The translations under genes were made by a program, and so were the position numbers. Below the pieces are notes generated by a model, which had not been told where the DNA came from, ran no database searches, and saw nothing but the letters and a program-made list of their open reading frames with translations. From assembly GCA_945874225.1 (NCBI GenBank), contig CAMCFT010000011.1:1-64000 (forward strand): a stretch of 64,000 bases of DNA, read 5' to 3'. Position 1 is the stretch's first letter. Every line of letters starts with the position of its first letter. Below, piece by piece: positions 42,414 to 52,057 of this stretch. Source of the stretch: Flavobacterium psychrophilum. Lineage in GTDB: Bacteria; Bacteroidota; Bacteroidia; Flavobacteriales; Flavobacteriaceae.

Positions 42414-45400
42414 ATGTATAAAAGCCTACTTCTCATAACTTCACTCTTTTGGATAGGATGTTATTCGCAGGCTATTACAGTTGACACTAATACTTATAGC
42501 GTTAATCAATTAGTTGAAGATGTTTTAGTAAACAAAACCTGTGTTCCTGTAACTAATATTAGTTGGAGAACAGGAACCAATTTTGGGTCTACCAATGGTA
42601 TTGGATATTTTGAAAATACAAACCCAGCTTTCCCATTGTCAAGAGGCGTTATTTTAAGCACAGGAGATGTAGCAAATGCTCCCGGACCAAATTCAACTGA
42701 ACTAAATGATGGTAATGCTGCTTGGCCTGGCGATCCAGATTTAGAAGCCACACTTTTGGATGCTGGAATTATAATGCCCTCAACAAACGCAACAGTTTTA
42801 GAATTTGATTTTATACCTTTTTCAAAAAACTTTGACTTTAAGTTTTTATTTGCCTCTGAAGAATATGGTAATTTTCAATGTCAATTTTCAGATGCTTTTG
42901 CATTTCTATTAACAAATAAAACAACTGGAGCAACAACAAACCTTGCTGTTGTTCCAAGTACAACAATTCCAATTTCGGTGGTTACCATTCGTAATTCATT
43001 ATATAATTCATCTTGTTCGGATGAAAATGAAAACTATTTTGGTACGTTTAATGGCGGTTCAAATGCTACAGGTTCCGCAACAAATTTTAACGGTCAAACA
43101 GTAGTTATGAGTGCCTCATCATCTACTTTAATCCCAGACACTCCTTATCATATAAAACTTGTAATTGCTGATAATAAATTACCTGATTTCGATTCTGCCA
43201 TATTTTTAGGTGCTAATAGTTTTAATGTGGGTCAAGATGTTTTAGGTCCTGATTTGACTGTGGCAAGCAATACTGCAATTTGTGACAACAGCACTTATAC
43301 CATTGAATCAGGCTTAGATCCAGCTATTTATTCTTTTAAATGGACAATTAATGGGGTACCGACGGGAGGAGATAGTCCCGATTTAACGGTGAATCAACCC
43401 GGAGTTTACAGTCTTACTTATTCAATTAGATTACCTTTTTGCGAAGTAACCACTGATGAAATAAATATTGAATACTATAAACCAATAATAACTCATGATC
43501 CTGTAAATTTATATCAATGTGATTATGGGGCTGGGGTAGCTAATTTCACTTACGATTTAACTTTTAACACTCCTATAGTTCAAATTCCTGGAACTCAAGT
43601 AAGTTATTATGCAACTTTAGCAGATGGAACTCCAAACAGCAATCCAATACTAGTGCCAAGTAATTATACTATTGCAAGGGGAAGTTTACCAACAACAATT
43701 TGGGTGAGTATTATGAACACAGTAACAAATTGTGCTATTGTAAAATCATTTCAATTAGAACTTATTCCTCCACCTATTGTCATAAATCCACCTGGTGATT
43801 TGACTTTATGTGAAACTACAATAGGCGCAAATTCTGCTGATTTTGATCTTGCTTCACAAACTCCCATAGTTTTAGAAGGAAAGTCACCAACAAAATATAC
43901 AGTTTCCTATTATACAAATGTCGACGATGCAAATGCTGGAACATTCCCAATAGATACTTCAAAGGATTATACTTCAGGAAATGCAATAATATATGTGAGA
44001 ATTCAAAATAGTACTGATCCTTTATGCTATAGCACTACCAGTTTTAATATAATTGCTAAACAAAGACCTCCATTAGATCCTATATCTAATCAATTTGTTT
44101 GTTCTGGTTATATTTTGCCTGTACTTGTTAATCCTGGAAATTATTATACAGGTTCTAACAAAACTGGAACACCTTTAAATGCTGGAGATCTAATTACTAC
44201 TGACCAAACAATATATATTTACCAAGAAACTGCAGGAACACCGAGTTGCCCCTCCGAGAGAAGTTTTTATGTTGACATTGTTGTGCCAACTGATATAAGT
44301 CCAAATAACGAAACTGCTTGTGATCAATATATATTACCAACATTAGGTTATGGAGCTCGTTATTTTACATCGCCTGGAGGACTTGCTGGAGGGGGAACAG
44401 AACTTTTTGCAGGAGCAATAATAAATACTCCTGGATTAAATACCATTTATACCTATTTTGTTTCGACGGATATCATTAATCCTTGCGACCTTACTGGTCA
44501 ATTCAATATTACAATAAACGCTACGCCAACAATTGTCCCTATACCTAATGCTTTTGCTTGCGTTTCATATGATTTGCCACCATTAACAGTTGGCGATTAT
44601 TACACCAAAGATTCATCTGGAAATTACTTCCCTGCGAATTTAACAATTACAACTACAACAACTCTTTATGTGTTTGCAACAAATAATTCTTGCAGAACTC
44701 CAGATACTATTTTTACAGTTTATATTGGTCCTTTTGGATTTGGGAACATAACCCAATGCGATCCATATAATTTAACTCAAGCACCCATTGGAGAATATCA
44801 TAATGCTCCAAATGGTGGAGGAGACATAATTCCTCCAGGTCTTATTGAAACAACAACAACAGTATATATTTATGTTTCTGGGGCAGGAACACCAAATTGT
44901 ACTGATAATGATTCTTTTACCATTACAATAAATGCTCCTTATTTACCCACTCCAACTAATGTAACAGAATGCGCAAGTTTCTTATTACCTGCTCAGATGG
45001 ATGGAGGCATTTATTATTCAGGACCAAACCAAGGGCTGCCAATATTAAACGTTGGTGATATAATAACTACAACTACAACAGTATATATTTATAAACTATC
45101 TACAACAGTTGCGGGCTGTTATAATGAAAAACCTTGGCTAATTACTATAAATCAAAAGCCAATAATAGATTCAAGAGACCCAAAAATAGATGTATGTACT
45201 TCTTATGTTTTAAGTCCGCTCTCTAATGGAAATTATTTTGACGAACCAAATGGTGTAAACCTTATACCTGCTGGAACTGACATAAGGACAAACAAAAGAA
45301 TTTATATTTTTGCTGCAAATCCAATTGATCCCACTTGCTTCACTGAAAACTATTTCGATATTTCAATAAATGGTGTTGAAGCAGATCAAATTCCTACCCA

Positions 45401-46673
45401 ATTATCATATTGTGACAGTTTTACTTTTCCTCTACTAACACCAAATAACTTTTACTATGATGCTCCGGGAGGGCCTTTGGGCGGTGGAAACATAATTCCA
45501 CCTAACACAATAGTAACTTCATCAACAGTATTGCCAAAATATTATATTTATTATGAAACCGGAGATCGATTAAACTGCAGCGATGAAAATCCGTTTACGA
45601 TTACTATTGCTCCCAGACCTGTTGCAAATCCGGTTAGTCCATTGGTTGAATGCGATACCTTTGGGGCAAACGATGGAGTTTTTCAATTTGACTTGACCAC
45701 ATCAGCTATTAGAAATCAAGTGTTAAACGGACAAACACCTGACGCTAATTTTACTTTAACATTTTTTACTTCTTTGGCTGACGCCAATAATAGCAATGCA
45801 ATTCCTATTGCTAATCCTTCGACTTATGTAAACGATAATGCGTTCACGGATAGTGTTTGGATTAGAGTTACAAACAACTCAATAACTACGCCTTGCTTTG
45901 ACGTTGTCGAATTAAAATTAATCGTAAATCCTTTGCCTAATATCCAATTAAATCCGGAATATTTTATTTGTGAAGATTATGAAACTGGAACTTTATTGAA
46001 TCCCGCGACTTTAAATACAGGATTGACAGCATCCAATTATACCTTTGAGTGGACACTTGACGGAAATACTTATGGCGGAAACACTTCCTCAATCACAACC
46101 AGTCAAATAGGGAATTATGCAGTAAAAATAACGAACACAAATACAAATTGCGTAAGTACAGCTGCCACCAAAGTAACTAAATATGCTCCATATCTTGAAA
46201 TTATATACAGTGATGCATTCGAAAATTTAAGTTATATTTCTATAACTGTTTTAGGTGCTGGTTCAGGAAATTACGAATATCAAATTGATGATTCTCTTTT
46301 CCAAGACAGCTCTATTTTTAATAATATTTCGCCAGGAGAACATACCATTTCAGTTAGAGATAAAAACGGACACTGCAATCCTGCTACGATTAATGCAGTA
46401 ATCATAATTTATCCGAAATATTTCACTCCAAATGGTGATGGCCATCACGAAACCTGGAATATCGACTATTTGATATCTACAAATCCAGATGCGCCTATAT
46501 TCATTTATGATCGATACGGAAAACTAATCAAAAAAGTAACACCTTCTACTGAAGGTTGGGATGGTATGTATAACGGGGAACCATTACCTTCTTCAGACTA
46601 TTGGTTCACAGTTAATTACTCCGAAAAAGGAACTGCTAAGATTTTTAAATCCCATTTTACTTTAAAAAGATAA
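42414..46673 (+). CDS. Large surface protein: choice-of-anchor L domain plus type IX (type B) sorting domain
   Basis: 1419 residues from the ATG at 42414. Signal peptide (1-20, ending CYSQ). Residues about 20-280 are a choice-of-anchor L domain (SRGVILSTGDVANAPGPNS, FKFLFASEEYGNFQC, IADNKLPDFDSAIF). A long run of about ten repeats of 75-90 residues follows, each with paired Cys, a LPxLxxGxYY-type turn and a TxTTTVYIY strand. The last 85 residues are CHU_C (YPKYFTPNGDGHHETW, IFIYDRYGKLIKKV, SSDYWFTVNY), the type B sorting signal of the type IX secretion system. The protein is expected on the cell surface or secreted and may be an adhesin. Single gene; ends at a palindromic terminator. Confidence 0.92.
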   Translation: MYKSLLLITSLFWIGCYSQAITVDTNTYSVNQLVEDVLVNKTCVPVTNISWRTGTNFGSTNGIGYFENTNPAFPLSRGVILSTGDVANAPGPNSTELNDGNAAWPGDPDLEATLLDAGIIMPSTNATVLEFDFIPFSKNFDFKFLFASEEYGNFQCQFSDAFAFLLTNKTTGATTNLAVVPSTTIPISVVTIRNSLYNSSCSDENENYFGTFNGGSNATGSATNFNGQTVVMSASSSTLIPDTPYHIKLVIADNKLPDFDSAIFLGANSFNVGQDVLGPDLTVASNTAICDNSTYTIESGLDPAIYSFKWTINGVPTGGDSPDLTVNQPGVYSLTYSIRLPFCEVTTDEINIEYYKPIITHDPVNLYQCDYGAGVANFTYDLTFNTPIVQIPGTQVSYYATLADGTPNSNPILVPSNYTIARGSLPTTIWVSIMNTVTNCAIVKSFQLELIPPPIVINPPGDLTLCETTIGANSADFDLASQTPIVLEGKSPTKYTVSYYTNVDDANAGTFPIDTSKDYTSGNAIIYVRIQNSTDPLCYSTTSFNIIAKQRPPLDPISNQFVCSGYILPVLVNPGNYYTGSNKTGTPLNAGDLITTDQTIYIYQETAGTPSCPSERSFYVDIVVPTDISPNNETACDQYILPTLGYGARYFTSPGGLAGGGTELFAGAIINTPGLNTIYTYFVSTDIINPCDLTGQFNITINATPTIVPIPNAFACVSYDLPPLTVGDYYTKDSSGNYFPANLTITTTTTLYVFATNNSCRTPDTIFTVYIGPFGFGNITQCDPYNLTQAPIGEYHNAPNGGGDIIPPGLIETTTTVYIYVSGAGTPNCTDNDSFTITINAPYLPTPTNVTECASFLLPAQMDGGIYYSGPNQGLPILNVGDIITTTTTVYIYKLSTTVAGCYNEKPWLITINQKPIIDSRDPKIDVCTSYVLSPLSNGNYFDEPNGVNLIPAGTDIRTNKRIYIFAANPIDPTCFTENYFDISINGVEADQIPTQLSYCDSFTFPLLTPNNFYYDAPGGPLGGGNIIPPNTIVTSSTVLPKYYIYYETGDRLNCSDENPFTITIAPRPVANPVSPLVECDTFGANDGVFQFDLTTSAIRNQVLNGQTPDANFTLTFFTSLADANNSNAIPIANPSTYVNDNAFTDSVWIRVTNNSITTPCFDVVELKLIVNPLPNIQLNPEYFICEDYETGTLLNPATLNTGLTASNYTFEWTLDGNTYGGNTSSITTSQIGNYAVKITNTNTNCVSTAATKVTKYAPYLEIIYSDAFENLSYISITVLGAGSGNYEYQIDDSLFQDSSIFNNISPGEHTISVRDKNGHCNPATINAVIIIYPKYFTPNGDGHHETWNIDYLISTNPDAPIFIYDRYGKLIKKVTPSTEGWDGMYNGEPLPSSDYWFTVNYSEKGTAKIFKSHFTLKR

Positions 46674-46724
46674 ATGATTGTAGATTTTTGGATAACTTTA
46701 GAAGATGAGTTAAACAAAAAACAA

Positions 46725-46782
46725 ACCGCAAATTCGCAAATTAAACAGATTGAACCCGTATAAATAATTCGCGAATTTGCGG
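46725..46782. repeat. Inverted repeat also acting as terminator
   Basis: 46725-46743 (core CCGCAAATTCGCAAATTA) pairs with 46764-46782 at 18 of 19 positions. The same arms occur at 17218-17274, downstream of trpA. It lies 51 bases after the large surface protein gene. Confidence 0.75.
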
Positions 46783-46833
46783 TAAATATTTTCAGAAACT
46801 CAAGGCAAAATATACCAAGGCATATAGATTAAA

Positions 46834-47841
46834 CTACCATTTGATAATAACACTTCCCCAAGTGAATCCGCTACCAAAAGCAGCCAAAACCACAATATCT
46901 CCTGATTTGATTTTCCCTTGTTCCCAAGCTTCTGTTAACGCAATCGGAATCGAAGCTGCGGTGGTATTTCCGTATTTTTGAATATTATTAAAAACTTTAT
47001 CATCATCCAATCTGAATTTCTTTTGAATAAACTGAGAAATCCTCAAATTAGCCTGATGAGGAATCAATAAATCAATATCTGAAACCTCCAAATTATTAGC
47101 TTCTAAACCTTCATTGATAACTTCTGCAAAACGAACTACGGCGTTTTTAAACACAAATGTTCCATTCATATACGGAAAATAACTTTCGTCTTCAGGATCA
47201 TTATCTGCTATAATATCTGTAATCCAGCGCCCTCCCATTCCTGGTGCTTTCACAATGAGTTCTGCTGCGTGTTGCCCTTCAGAATGCAAATGAGTGGATA
47301 AAATTCCTTTCGTTACATCTTCTTCCCTACTCAAAACGGCTGCTCCGGCTCCATCTCCAAAAATCACCGAAACTCCGCGACCGCGAGTAGTCATATCTAA
47401 TCCTGAAGATTGCAATTCGGAACCTATAACGAGAATATTTTTATACATTCCGGTTTTAATATATTGGTCGGCAACAGAAAGCCCATAGACAAAACCCGAA
47501 CATTGATTTCTTACGTCTAATGCACCAACGGTTCTTAATCCTAAATCACGTTGCACCAAAACTCCTGGACCTGGAAAATAATAGTCAGGACTCAATGTGG
47601 CAAAAACCACAAAATCGATGTCTTCTTTGGCAATTCCGGAACGTTCAATGGCAATCTTAGCCGCTTTTACTCCCATTGTTGTGGTGGTATCTTCGCCTCG
47701 AATGATGTGTCTTCTTTCTTTAATCCCAGTTCTTTCCTGAATCCATTCATCATTTGTATCCATTATTTTGGACAAATCATCATTAGTCACCACATTATCC
47801 GGAACATAATATCCTAATCCTGTTATTTTTGAATGAAACAT
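46834..47841 (-). CDS. fabH: 3-oxoacyl-ACP synthase III
   Basis: 335 residues, full length. The catalytic triad is visible: C114 in DVRNQCSGFVYGL, His in DLLIPHQANLRI and Asn in KYGNTTAASIP. ITGLGYYVPDNVVTNDDL opens the family. It starts fatty acid synthesis by condensing acetyl-CoA (or a branched acyl-CoA, common in flavobacteria) with malonyl-ACP. It stands alone here rather than beside plsX or rpmF, so it may be a secondary KAS III copy. Confidence 0.92.
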   Translation of the reverse strand: MFHSKITGLGYYVPDNVVTNDDLSKIMDTNDEWIQERTGIKERRHIIRGEDTTTTMGVKAAKIAIERSGIAKEDIDFVVFATLSPDYYFPGPGVLVQRDLGLRTVGALDVRNQCSGFVYGLSVADQYIKTGMYKNILVIGSELQSSGLDMTTRGRGVSVIFGDGAGAAVLSREEDVTKGILSTHLHSEGQHAAELIVKAPGMGGRWITDIIADNDPEDESYFPYMNGTFVFKNAVVRFAEVINEGLEANNLEVSDIDLLIPHQANLRISQFIQKKFRLDDDKVFNNIQKYGNTTAASIPIALTEAWEQGKIKSGDIVVLAAFGSGFTWGSVIIKW

Positions 47842-48029
47842 AATAGTGTTGTTTTAATAAAATTCTGTTTGCGATTTTAAGAATACTCTAAAATCAGCTA
47901 CAATGTAACACTAATTTTGACAGTGCCAATTTTTTATTCCAATATTCAAAGAAAATCTTTGTTTCATACTCGAAAATTCGGATAAAATAAGTTACAAAAT
48001 AAACAATTCGCAAATAGTGTTATAATAGC

Positions 48030-48037
48030 TTACTTTT
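48030..48037 (+). promoter_or_regulatory. -7 element for the ABC-F gene
   Basis: TACTTTTG fits TAnnTTTG; the GTG start at 48055 lies 17 bases beyond it. A second similar octamer (TAACTTTG) touches the start codon but is too close to be used. Confidence 0.5.
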
Positions 48038-48054
48038 GCAAAAAAATTAACTTT

Positions 48055-49917
48055 GTGAATTACTTATCAGTAGAAAATATATCGAAATCTTATGGAGAGC
48101 GCACACTTTTCAAAGACATTTCGTTCGGAATCAATAAAGATCAAAAAATTGCTTTCATAGCTAAAAATGGTTCGGGTAAAACCACTATAATGAACATCAT
48201 TAATGGCTTTGATGAACCCGATACAGGTCAAGTCGTACTTCGGAAGAGCGTCAAAATGGCTTTCTTGTCCCAAGACAGTAAATTGCAAGATGAGTTGACG
48301 ATTGAAGAAAGTATTTTTGCTTCGGATAACGAAACTTTGAAAATAATTGAAGCCTACGAAAAAGCATTGGAAAACCCTGAAGACGAAGAAGCATACCAAA
48401 AAGCTTTCGACGGAATGGACCAACATAATGCTTGGGATTTTGAAACCCAATACAAACAAATTTTGTTCAAATTGAAGTTGGAAGACTTTAAACTGAAAGT
48501 GAAAAACCTTTCTGGTGGACAGAAAAAACGTTTGTCGCTTGCTATTATTTTAATTAATCGTCCCGACTTATTGATTCTGGATGAACCTACGAATCACTTG
48601 GATTTAGAGATGATCGAATGGCTGGAAAGTTATTTTGCCAAAGAAAATATTACCCTGTTTATGGTAACGCACGACCGTTTCTTTCTGGAGCGTGTTTGCA
48701 ACGAAATCATCGAACTCGACAACGGGAAAATATACCAATACAAAGGAAATTATTCGTATTATTTAGAGAAAAAAGAAGAACGAATCGCTTCCGAAAATTC
48801 AAGCGTGGACAAAGCACAAAACCTGTTCGTTAAAGAACTCGAATGGATGCGTCGCCAACCCAAAGCGAGAACTTGTAAAAGTAAATCGCGTCAGGATGAT
48901 TTTTATGATATTAAGGAAAAAGCCCAAAGTCGCCGTCGCGAGAATGTGGTCGAACTCGAGATTAATATGGAACGTATGGGAAGCAAGATTATCGAGCTTC
49001 ACAAGATTTCAAAGAAATTCAAAGACCACGTCATTTTAGATAATTTTAATTTTGATTTTCAACGTGGCGAACGCATTGGAATCATCGGGAAAAACGGAAC
49101 CGGAAAATCGACTTTCTTGAATTTATTAACTGGAACCATTCCGTTGGATAGCGGAAAAGTAGTTGTTGGAGACACCATCAAAATAGGGTATTATACTCAA
49201 AGCGGGATTAACCCAAAACCGGGTCAGCGCGTGATTGATGTCATCAAGGAATACGGCGAATTTATTCCGTTGATGAAAGGCAGATTAATTTCAGCTTCGC
49301 AGTTGCTGGAGCGTTTCCTTTTTGATTCGAAAAAACAATATGATTTTGTTGAAAAACTGAGTGGTGGCGAATTAAAACGTTTGTATTTGTGTACGGTTTT
49401 AATCCAAAACCCGAACTTTTTGATTCTGGATGAACCTACAAATGATTTGGATATCGTGACTTTGAATGTCTTGGAAAGTTTCCTTTTGGATTTTCCAGGT
49501 TGTTTGCTGGTAGTTTCTCACGACCGTTACTTTATGGATAAAATTGTCGATAATTTATTTGTTTTTAGAGGACAGGGCGAAATAGAAAATTTCCCAGGAA
49601 ACTACTCTGATTTCAGGGCTTATGAAGACAGCGCCGATGTTGCCCAAAAAGAAGACAACAAGTCCGAAAAGAAAGACTGGAAACAAAACAATCCAACCGG
49701 AAACCTAACGTTCAACGAGCAAAAAGAATATCAGAAAATCGAAAAAGAAATCAAAGATTTAGAAATCGAAAAAGCTAAAATTGAGCAACTTTTTTCAGAC
49801 GGAAAAGTAGCCGATGCTGATATTTCTGCCAAAGCAAAAGAACTGGAAAACATCAACAACAAAATTGAAGATAGAGAAGAACGGTGGTTTGAATTGAGTG
49901 CAAAGATAGAGGGATAA
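48055..49917 (+). CDS. ABC-F family ATPase (Uup-like)
   Basis: 620 residues. Two ABC domains on one chain without membrane segments: Walker A AKNGSGKTT and GKNGTGKST, signatures NLSGGQKKR and KLSGGELKR, Walker B LLILDEPTNHLDLEM and LILDEPTNDLDIV. Between them is a linker (LEWMRRQPKARTCKSKSRQ) and at the end a Lys/Glu-rich coiled coil (about 540-620), which is typical of Uup. ABC-F proteins bind the ribosome E site and help stalled or antibiotic-blocked ribosomes. Start is GTG; the product MNYLSVENISKSYG is the family N-terminus, so the GTG is right. Confidence 0.93.
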   Translation: MNYLSVENISKSYGERTLFKDISFGINKDQKIAFIAKNGSGKTTIMNIINGFDEPDTGQVVLRKSVKMAFLSQDSKLQDELTIEESIFASDNETLKIIEAYEKALENPEDEEAYQKAFDGMDQHNAWDFETQYKQILFKLKLEDFKLKVKNLSGGQKKRLSLAIILINRPDLLILDEPTNHLDLEMIEWLESYFAKENITLFMVTHDRFFLERVCNEIIELDNGKIYQYKGNYSYYLEKKEERIASENSSVDKAQNLFVKELEWMRRQPKARTCKSKSRQDDFYDIKEKAQSRRRENVVELEINMERMGSKIIELHKISKKFKDHVILDNFNFDFQRGERIGIIGKNGTGKSTFLNLLTGTIPLDSGKVVVGDTIKIGYYTQSGINPKPGQRVIDVIKEYGEFIPLMKGRLISASQLLERFLFDSKKQYDFVEKLSGGELKRLYLCTVLIQNPNFLILDEPTNDLDIVTLNVLESFLLDFPGCLLVVSHDRYFMDKIVDNLFVFRGQGEIENFPGNYSDFRAYEDSADVAQKEDNKSEKKDWKQNNPTGNLTFNEQKEYQKIEKEIKDLEIEKAKIEQLFSDGKVADADISAKAKELENINNKIEDREERWFELSAKIEG

Positions 49918-50036
49918 ATTATTATTTTATGAAGATTCAGTAAGTTTTCCCACATCATACTCATCCTCCGGATATACATAAATCAAATCTTGCACGAAAA
50001 AGTTAAATTATAGAAAGAAAAATCAAATAAATACAA

Positions 50037-50237
50037 ATGGAATTACTTGTAATAAGCATTATTTCAATAATAATTGGAATATTTATTTTTCGTGGAAAAG
50101 AAAAAAGAGAAGAATTAGAAACCTATGAATTGAATTCTAGATTTCGATTAAACAATAATCTTCTTGCTTTTGGAATTGTAGCTTTATTTATTGGAACTTT
50201 TTGCCTTATTGCTTTTTTCTATAGATTAATGCATTAA
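50037..50237 (+). CDS. Small two-segment membrane protein
   Basis: 66 residues: a hydrophobic segment at 2-18, a charged middle (RGKEKREELETYELNSRFRL) and a second hydrophobic segment at 41-63. The ATG at 50037 is preceded by an A-rich leader of the usual type. No family recognised. It is an isolated gene between uup and a membrane-protein gene on the other strand. Might be expressed as a small membrane regulator, but function is unknown. Confidence 0.6.
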   Translation: MELLVISIISIIIGIFIFRGKEKREELETYELNSRFRLNNNLLAFGIVALFIGTFCLIAFFYRLMH

Positions 50238-50246
50238 AAACCCTCT

Positions 50247-50269
50247 GGTGCTCGATTGCATCGAGCACC
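50247..50269. repeat. GGTGCTCGAT palindrome
   Basis: GGTGCTCGAT, loop TGC, ATCGAGCACC: a perfect 10-bp stem with GC-rich bases. A further small palindrome-like run (CGTAGCGTTTTCAACGCGA) follows at 50291-50309. Terminator-like, no T-tract. Confidence 0.65.
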
Positions 50270-50366
50270 TACTTAAATTATAATACAAATCGTAGCGTTT
50301 TCAACGCGATTCGCCCTAATTTAAACAAATCATTCACATCTATTTAATAAATTCAGACTTCGTGCA

Positions 50367-51131
50367 TTAGCTATAAACCTGTATTTCTTTCAATTTTCGG
50401 ATTCCTTTCATACGTTTCCAAGCAATTAAATTTCGTTGTTTGTACAACCACAAACATCCTAAATCCAATAAGAAATAAAACAAACTAATCCCACTAGGTG
50501 GGTTGGCACTTTTTAAAAATGGAAATACACCATAAGCTGTATTTGGCCAAGCCCAACAACGGTAATGAGTTCCAACAATTTCTAAAAAAGCAACGACTAT
50601 GTACATCGTTAAAAAGAACAAACGTTCTCTTGGTTTGTTTCTTAAGAAGAAGATAACTAGCAAAGACATTAAAAAACCAAAGATATCATTTGCAAAAATT
50701 AAAAAAAGTGTAGCATATACTAATACGAAAATAGTAAAGAGTTTTTCGAGTTGTTTTCTTTGTGTTTTAACTATTGCATCTTTACAGAAATATACTGCCG
50801 CAATATAAACAATGGCGTGTCCGGGAGGAACGTATAAAGGAACATTGCCTAATCGATACGTATACATACCTAAAGCAATTGAAAATAAATGTTCGCCAAG
50901 AAACCCTATAATTACTGCAAATAACATTTGCGATCTAATCCTGGATGTCGATCTATAAAACAATATAAAAAACCCTATCAGCATTACTAATGTGGCTAAA
51001 TATTGTGTGTTTTCAAAAATGGGCGCCATATATTTACTGTCCAAATATAACCCAAAGGCTATAAATAGAAATAAATAACCAATGGTTTTATAGAAAGCTA
51101 AAAAAAGTGAAATGGCAATTTTTCTATTCAT
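50367..51131 (-). CDS. Polytopic membrane protein of unknown function
   Basis: 254 residues from the ATG at 51129-51131 (MNRKIAISLFLAFY); an in-frame Met five codons upstream is an alternative. Seven to eight hydrophobic segments spread over the whole length. The motif GEHLFSIALGMYTYRLGNVPLYVPPGHAIVY-type stretch (positions about 79-110) and VGTHYRCWAWPNTAYG near 190-205 contain conserved-looking charged residues inside the membrane, which suggests an enzyme or carotenoid-type fold, but I cannot name the family. Single gene. Confidence 0.65.
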   Translation of the reverse strand: MNRKIAISLFLAFYKTIGYLFLFIAFGLYLDSKYMAPIFENTQYLATLVMLIGFFILFYRSTSRIRSQMLFAVIIGFLGEHLFSIALGMYTYRLGNVPLYVPPGHAIVYIAAVYFCKDAIVKTQRKQLEKLFTIFVLVYATLFLIFANDIFGFLMSLLVIFFLRNKPRERLFFLTMYIVVAFLEIVGTHYRCWAWPNTAYGVFPFLKSANPPSGISLFYFLLDLGCLWLYKQRNLIAWKRMKGIRKLKEIQVYS

Positions 51132-51324
51132 GTGGCGAAAATACATACTATTTTTACAAAATTCAATTACAATTTATTATTTATGGTAAACACTAAAAAT
51201 CTTCGCTTCTTTATCGCTAATAAATCTCTATTAATAAAATTCTCTTCTTCAATTTTTTAAAAATTTCACACCATAAATACCAGTTGCAGGAAGTCTTCTG
51301 TCTTCGCACCCTAACAAATTTTAC

Positions 51325-51332
51325 TATATTTG
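51325..51332 (+). promoter_or_regulatory. -7 element for the FKBP gene
   Basis: TATATTTG fits TAnnTTTG, 23 bases before the ATG at 51356. Confidence 0.55.
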
Positions 51333-51355
51333 CCATTCAAAAAAATAAAACACAA

Positions 51356-51814
51356 ATGAAACACTTTCTGTCAGCACTATTAGCCTTGACTCTTTTTGTT
51401 TCTTGTTCCAAAAATAAAAAAGCATCAATTGATTATGTTGCAAAAAACGAACTAGAAATTAAGGACTATATTGCCAAAAACAATTTAACTGTCCAAAGAA
51501 GCGATACGGGTTTGTATTATGTGATTACCAATCCTGGAACTGGAGCACAACCAGCAGCAGCATCAAATGTGACTGTAGCCTACAAAGGCTATTTTACTAA
51601 TGGATCTGTATTTGACCAAAGTGGTTCCGAAGGAATTTCATTTGGTTTGAACCAAGTTATAAAAGGCTGGACTGAAGGTATTCCACATTTTAAAACTGGC
51701 GGTAACGGTATTCTTTTGATACCTGCTCATTTAGGTTATGGAAGTGATTCGAATGGTCCCATTCCTGGAGGTTCAGTACTTATTTTTGAAGTGAAATTAA
51801 TTTCAGTAAATTAG
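51356..51814 (+). CDS. FKBP-type peptidyl-prolyl isomerase lipoprotein
   Basis: 152 residues from the ATG at 51356; the frame is open upstream but the lipoprotein signal MKHFLSALLALTLFVSC (C17) begins here, behind a good promoter element. The FKBP domain (about 55-152) has VTVAYKGYFTNGSVFDQS, FGLNQVIKGWTEGIPHFKTGG, LIPAHLGYGS and SVLIFEVKLISV. It catalyses proline isomerisation of periplasmic or outer-membrane proteins; related lipoproteins (GldI) serve gliding motility in flavobacteria, but this one is short and could be a general foldase. Confidence 0.87.
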   Translation: MKHFLSALLALTLFVSCSKNKKASIDYVAKNELEIKDYIAKNNLTVQRSDTGLYYVITNPGTGAQPAAASNVTVAYKGYFTNGSVFDQSGSEGISFGLNQVIKGWTEGIPHFKTGGNGILLIPAHLGYGSDSNGPIPGGSVLIFEVKLISVN

Positions 51815-51829
51815 CAATTATCAAATTCC

Positions 51830-51958
51830 GCTCCGCAAAGTCTCCGACTTTGAGATTGTGTTAGTCAGTCTTTGACTGAGAAAAAAATTTAAATAGTGTA
51901 AAATATAATCGGTTAAAAACCGAAAGTCACCACCTCAAAGTCGGAGACTTTGCGGAGC
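51830..51958. repeat. 25-bp perfect inverted repeat, MITE-like
   Basis: The left arm 51830-51854 (begins GCTCCGCAAAGTCTCCGACT) is the exact complement of 51934-51958. Two small hairpins lie inside (TCAGTCTTTGACTGA around 51865-51879 and CGGTTAAAAACCG at 51910-51922). Non-coding, 129 bases in total. It resembles a small non-autonomous element. Confidence 0.85.
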
Positions 51959-51980
51959 AAAAGCTGGAACGATAAAACAA

Positions 51981-52018
51981 AAAAAACCACAACAAAATTA
52001 ATTCTGTTGTGGTTTTTT
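51981..52018. terminator. Bidirectional terminator
   Basis: AAAAAACCACAACA (51981-51994) pairs perfectly with TGTTGTGGTTTTTT (52005-52018). The stem ends in A- and T-tracts on both sides. Serves the FKBP gene and the convergent SDR gene. Confidence 0.9.
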
Positions 52019-52023
52019 ACTTG

Positions 52024-52054
52024 TTGCTAATTCCCCCTTCGGGGGCTAGGTGGC
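52024..52054. repeat. C/G-rich palindromic repeat, family 1, minus orientation
   Basis: Reverse complement of 14048-14078 at 30 of 31 positions; CCCCCTTCGGGGG core. It ends 3 bases beyond the SDR stop. Confidence 0.8.
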
Positions 52055-52057
52055 TTT

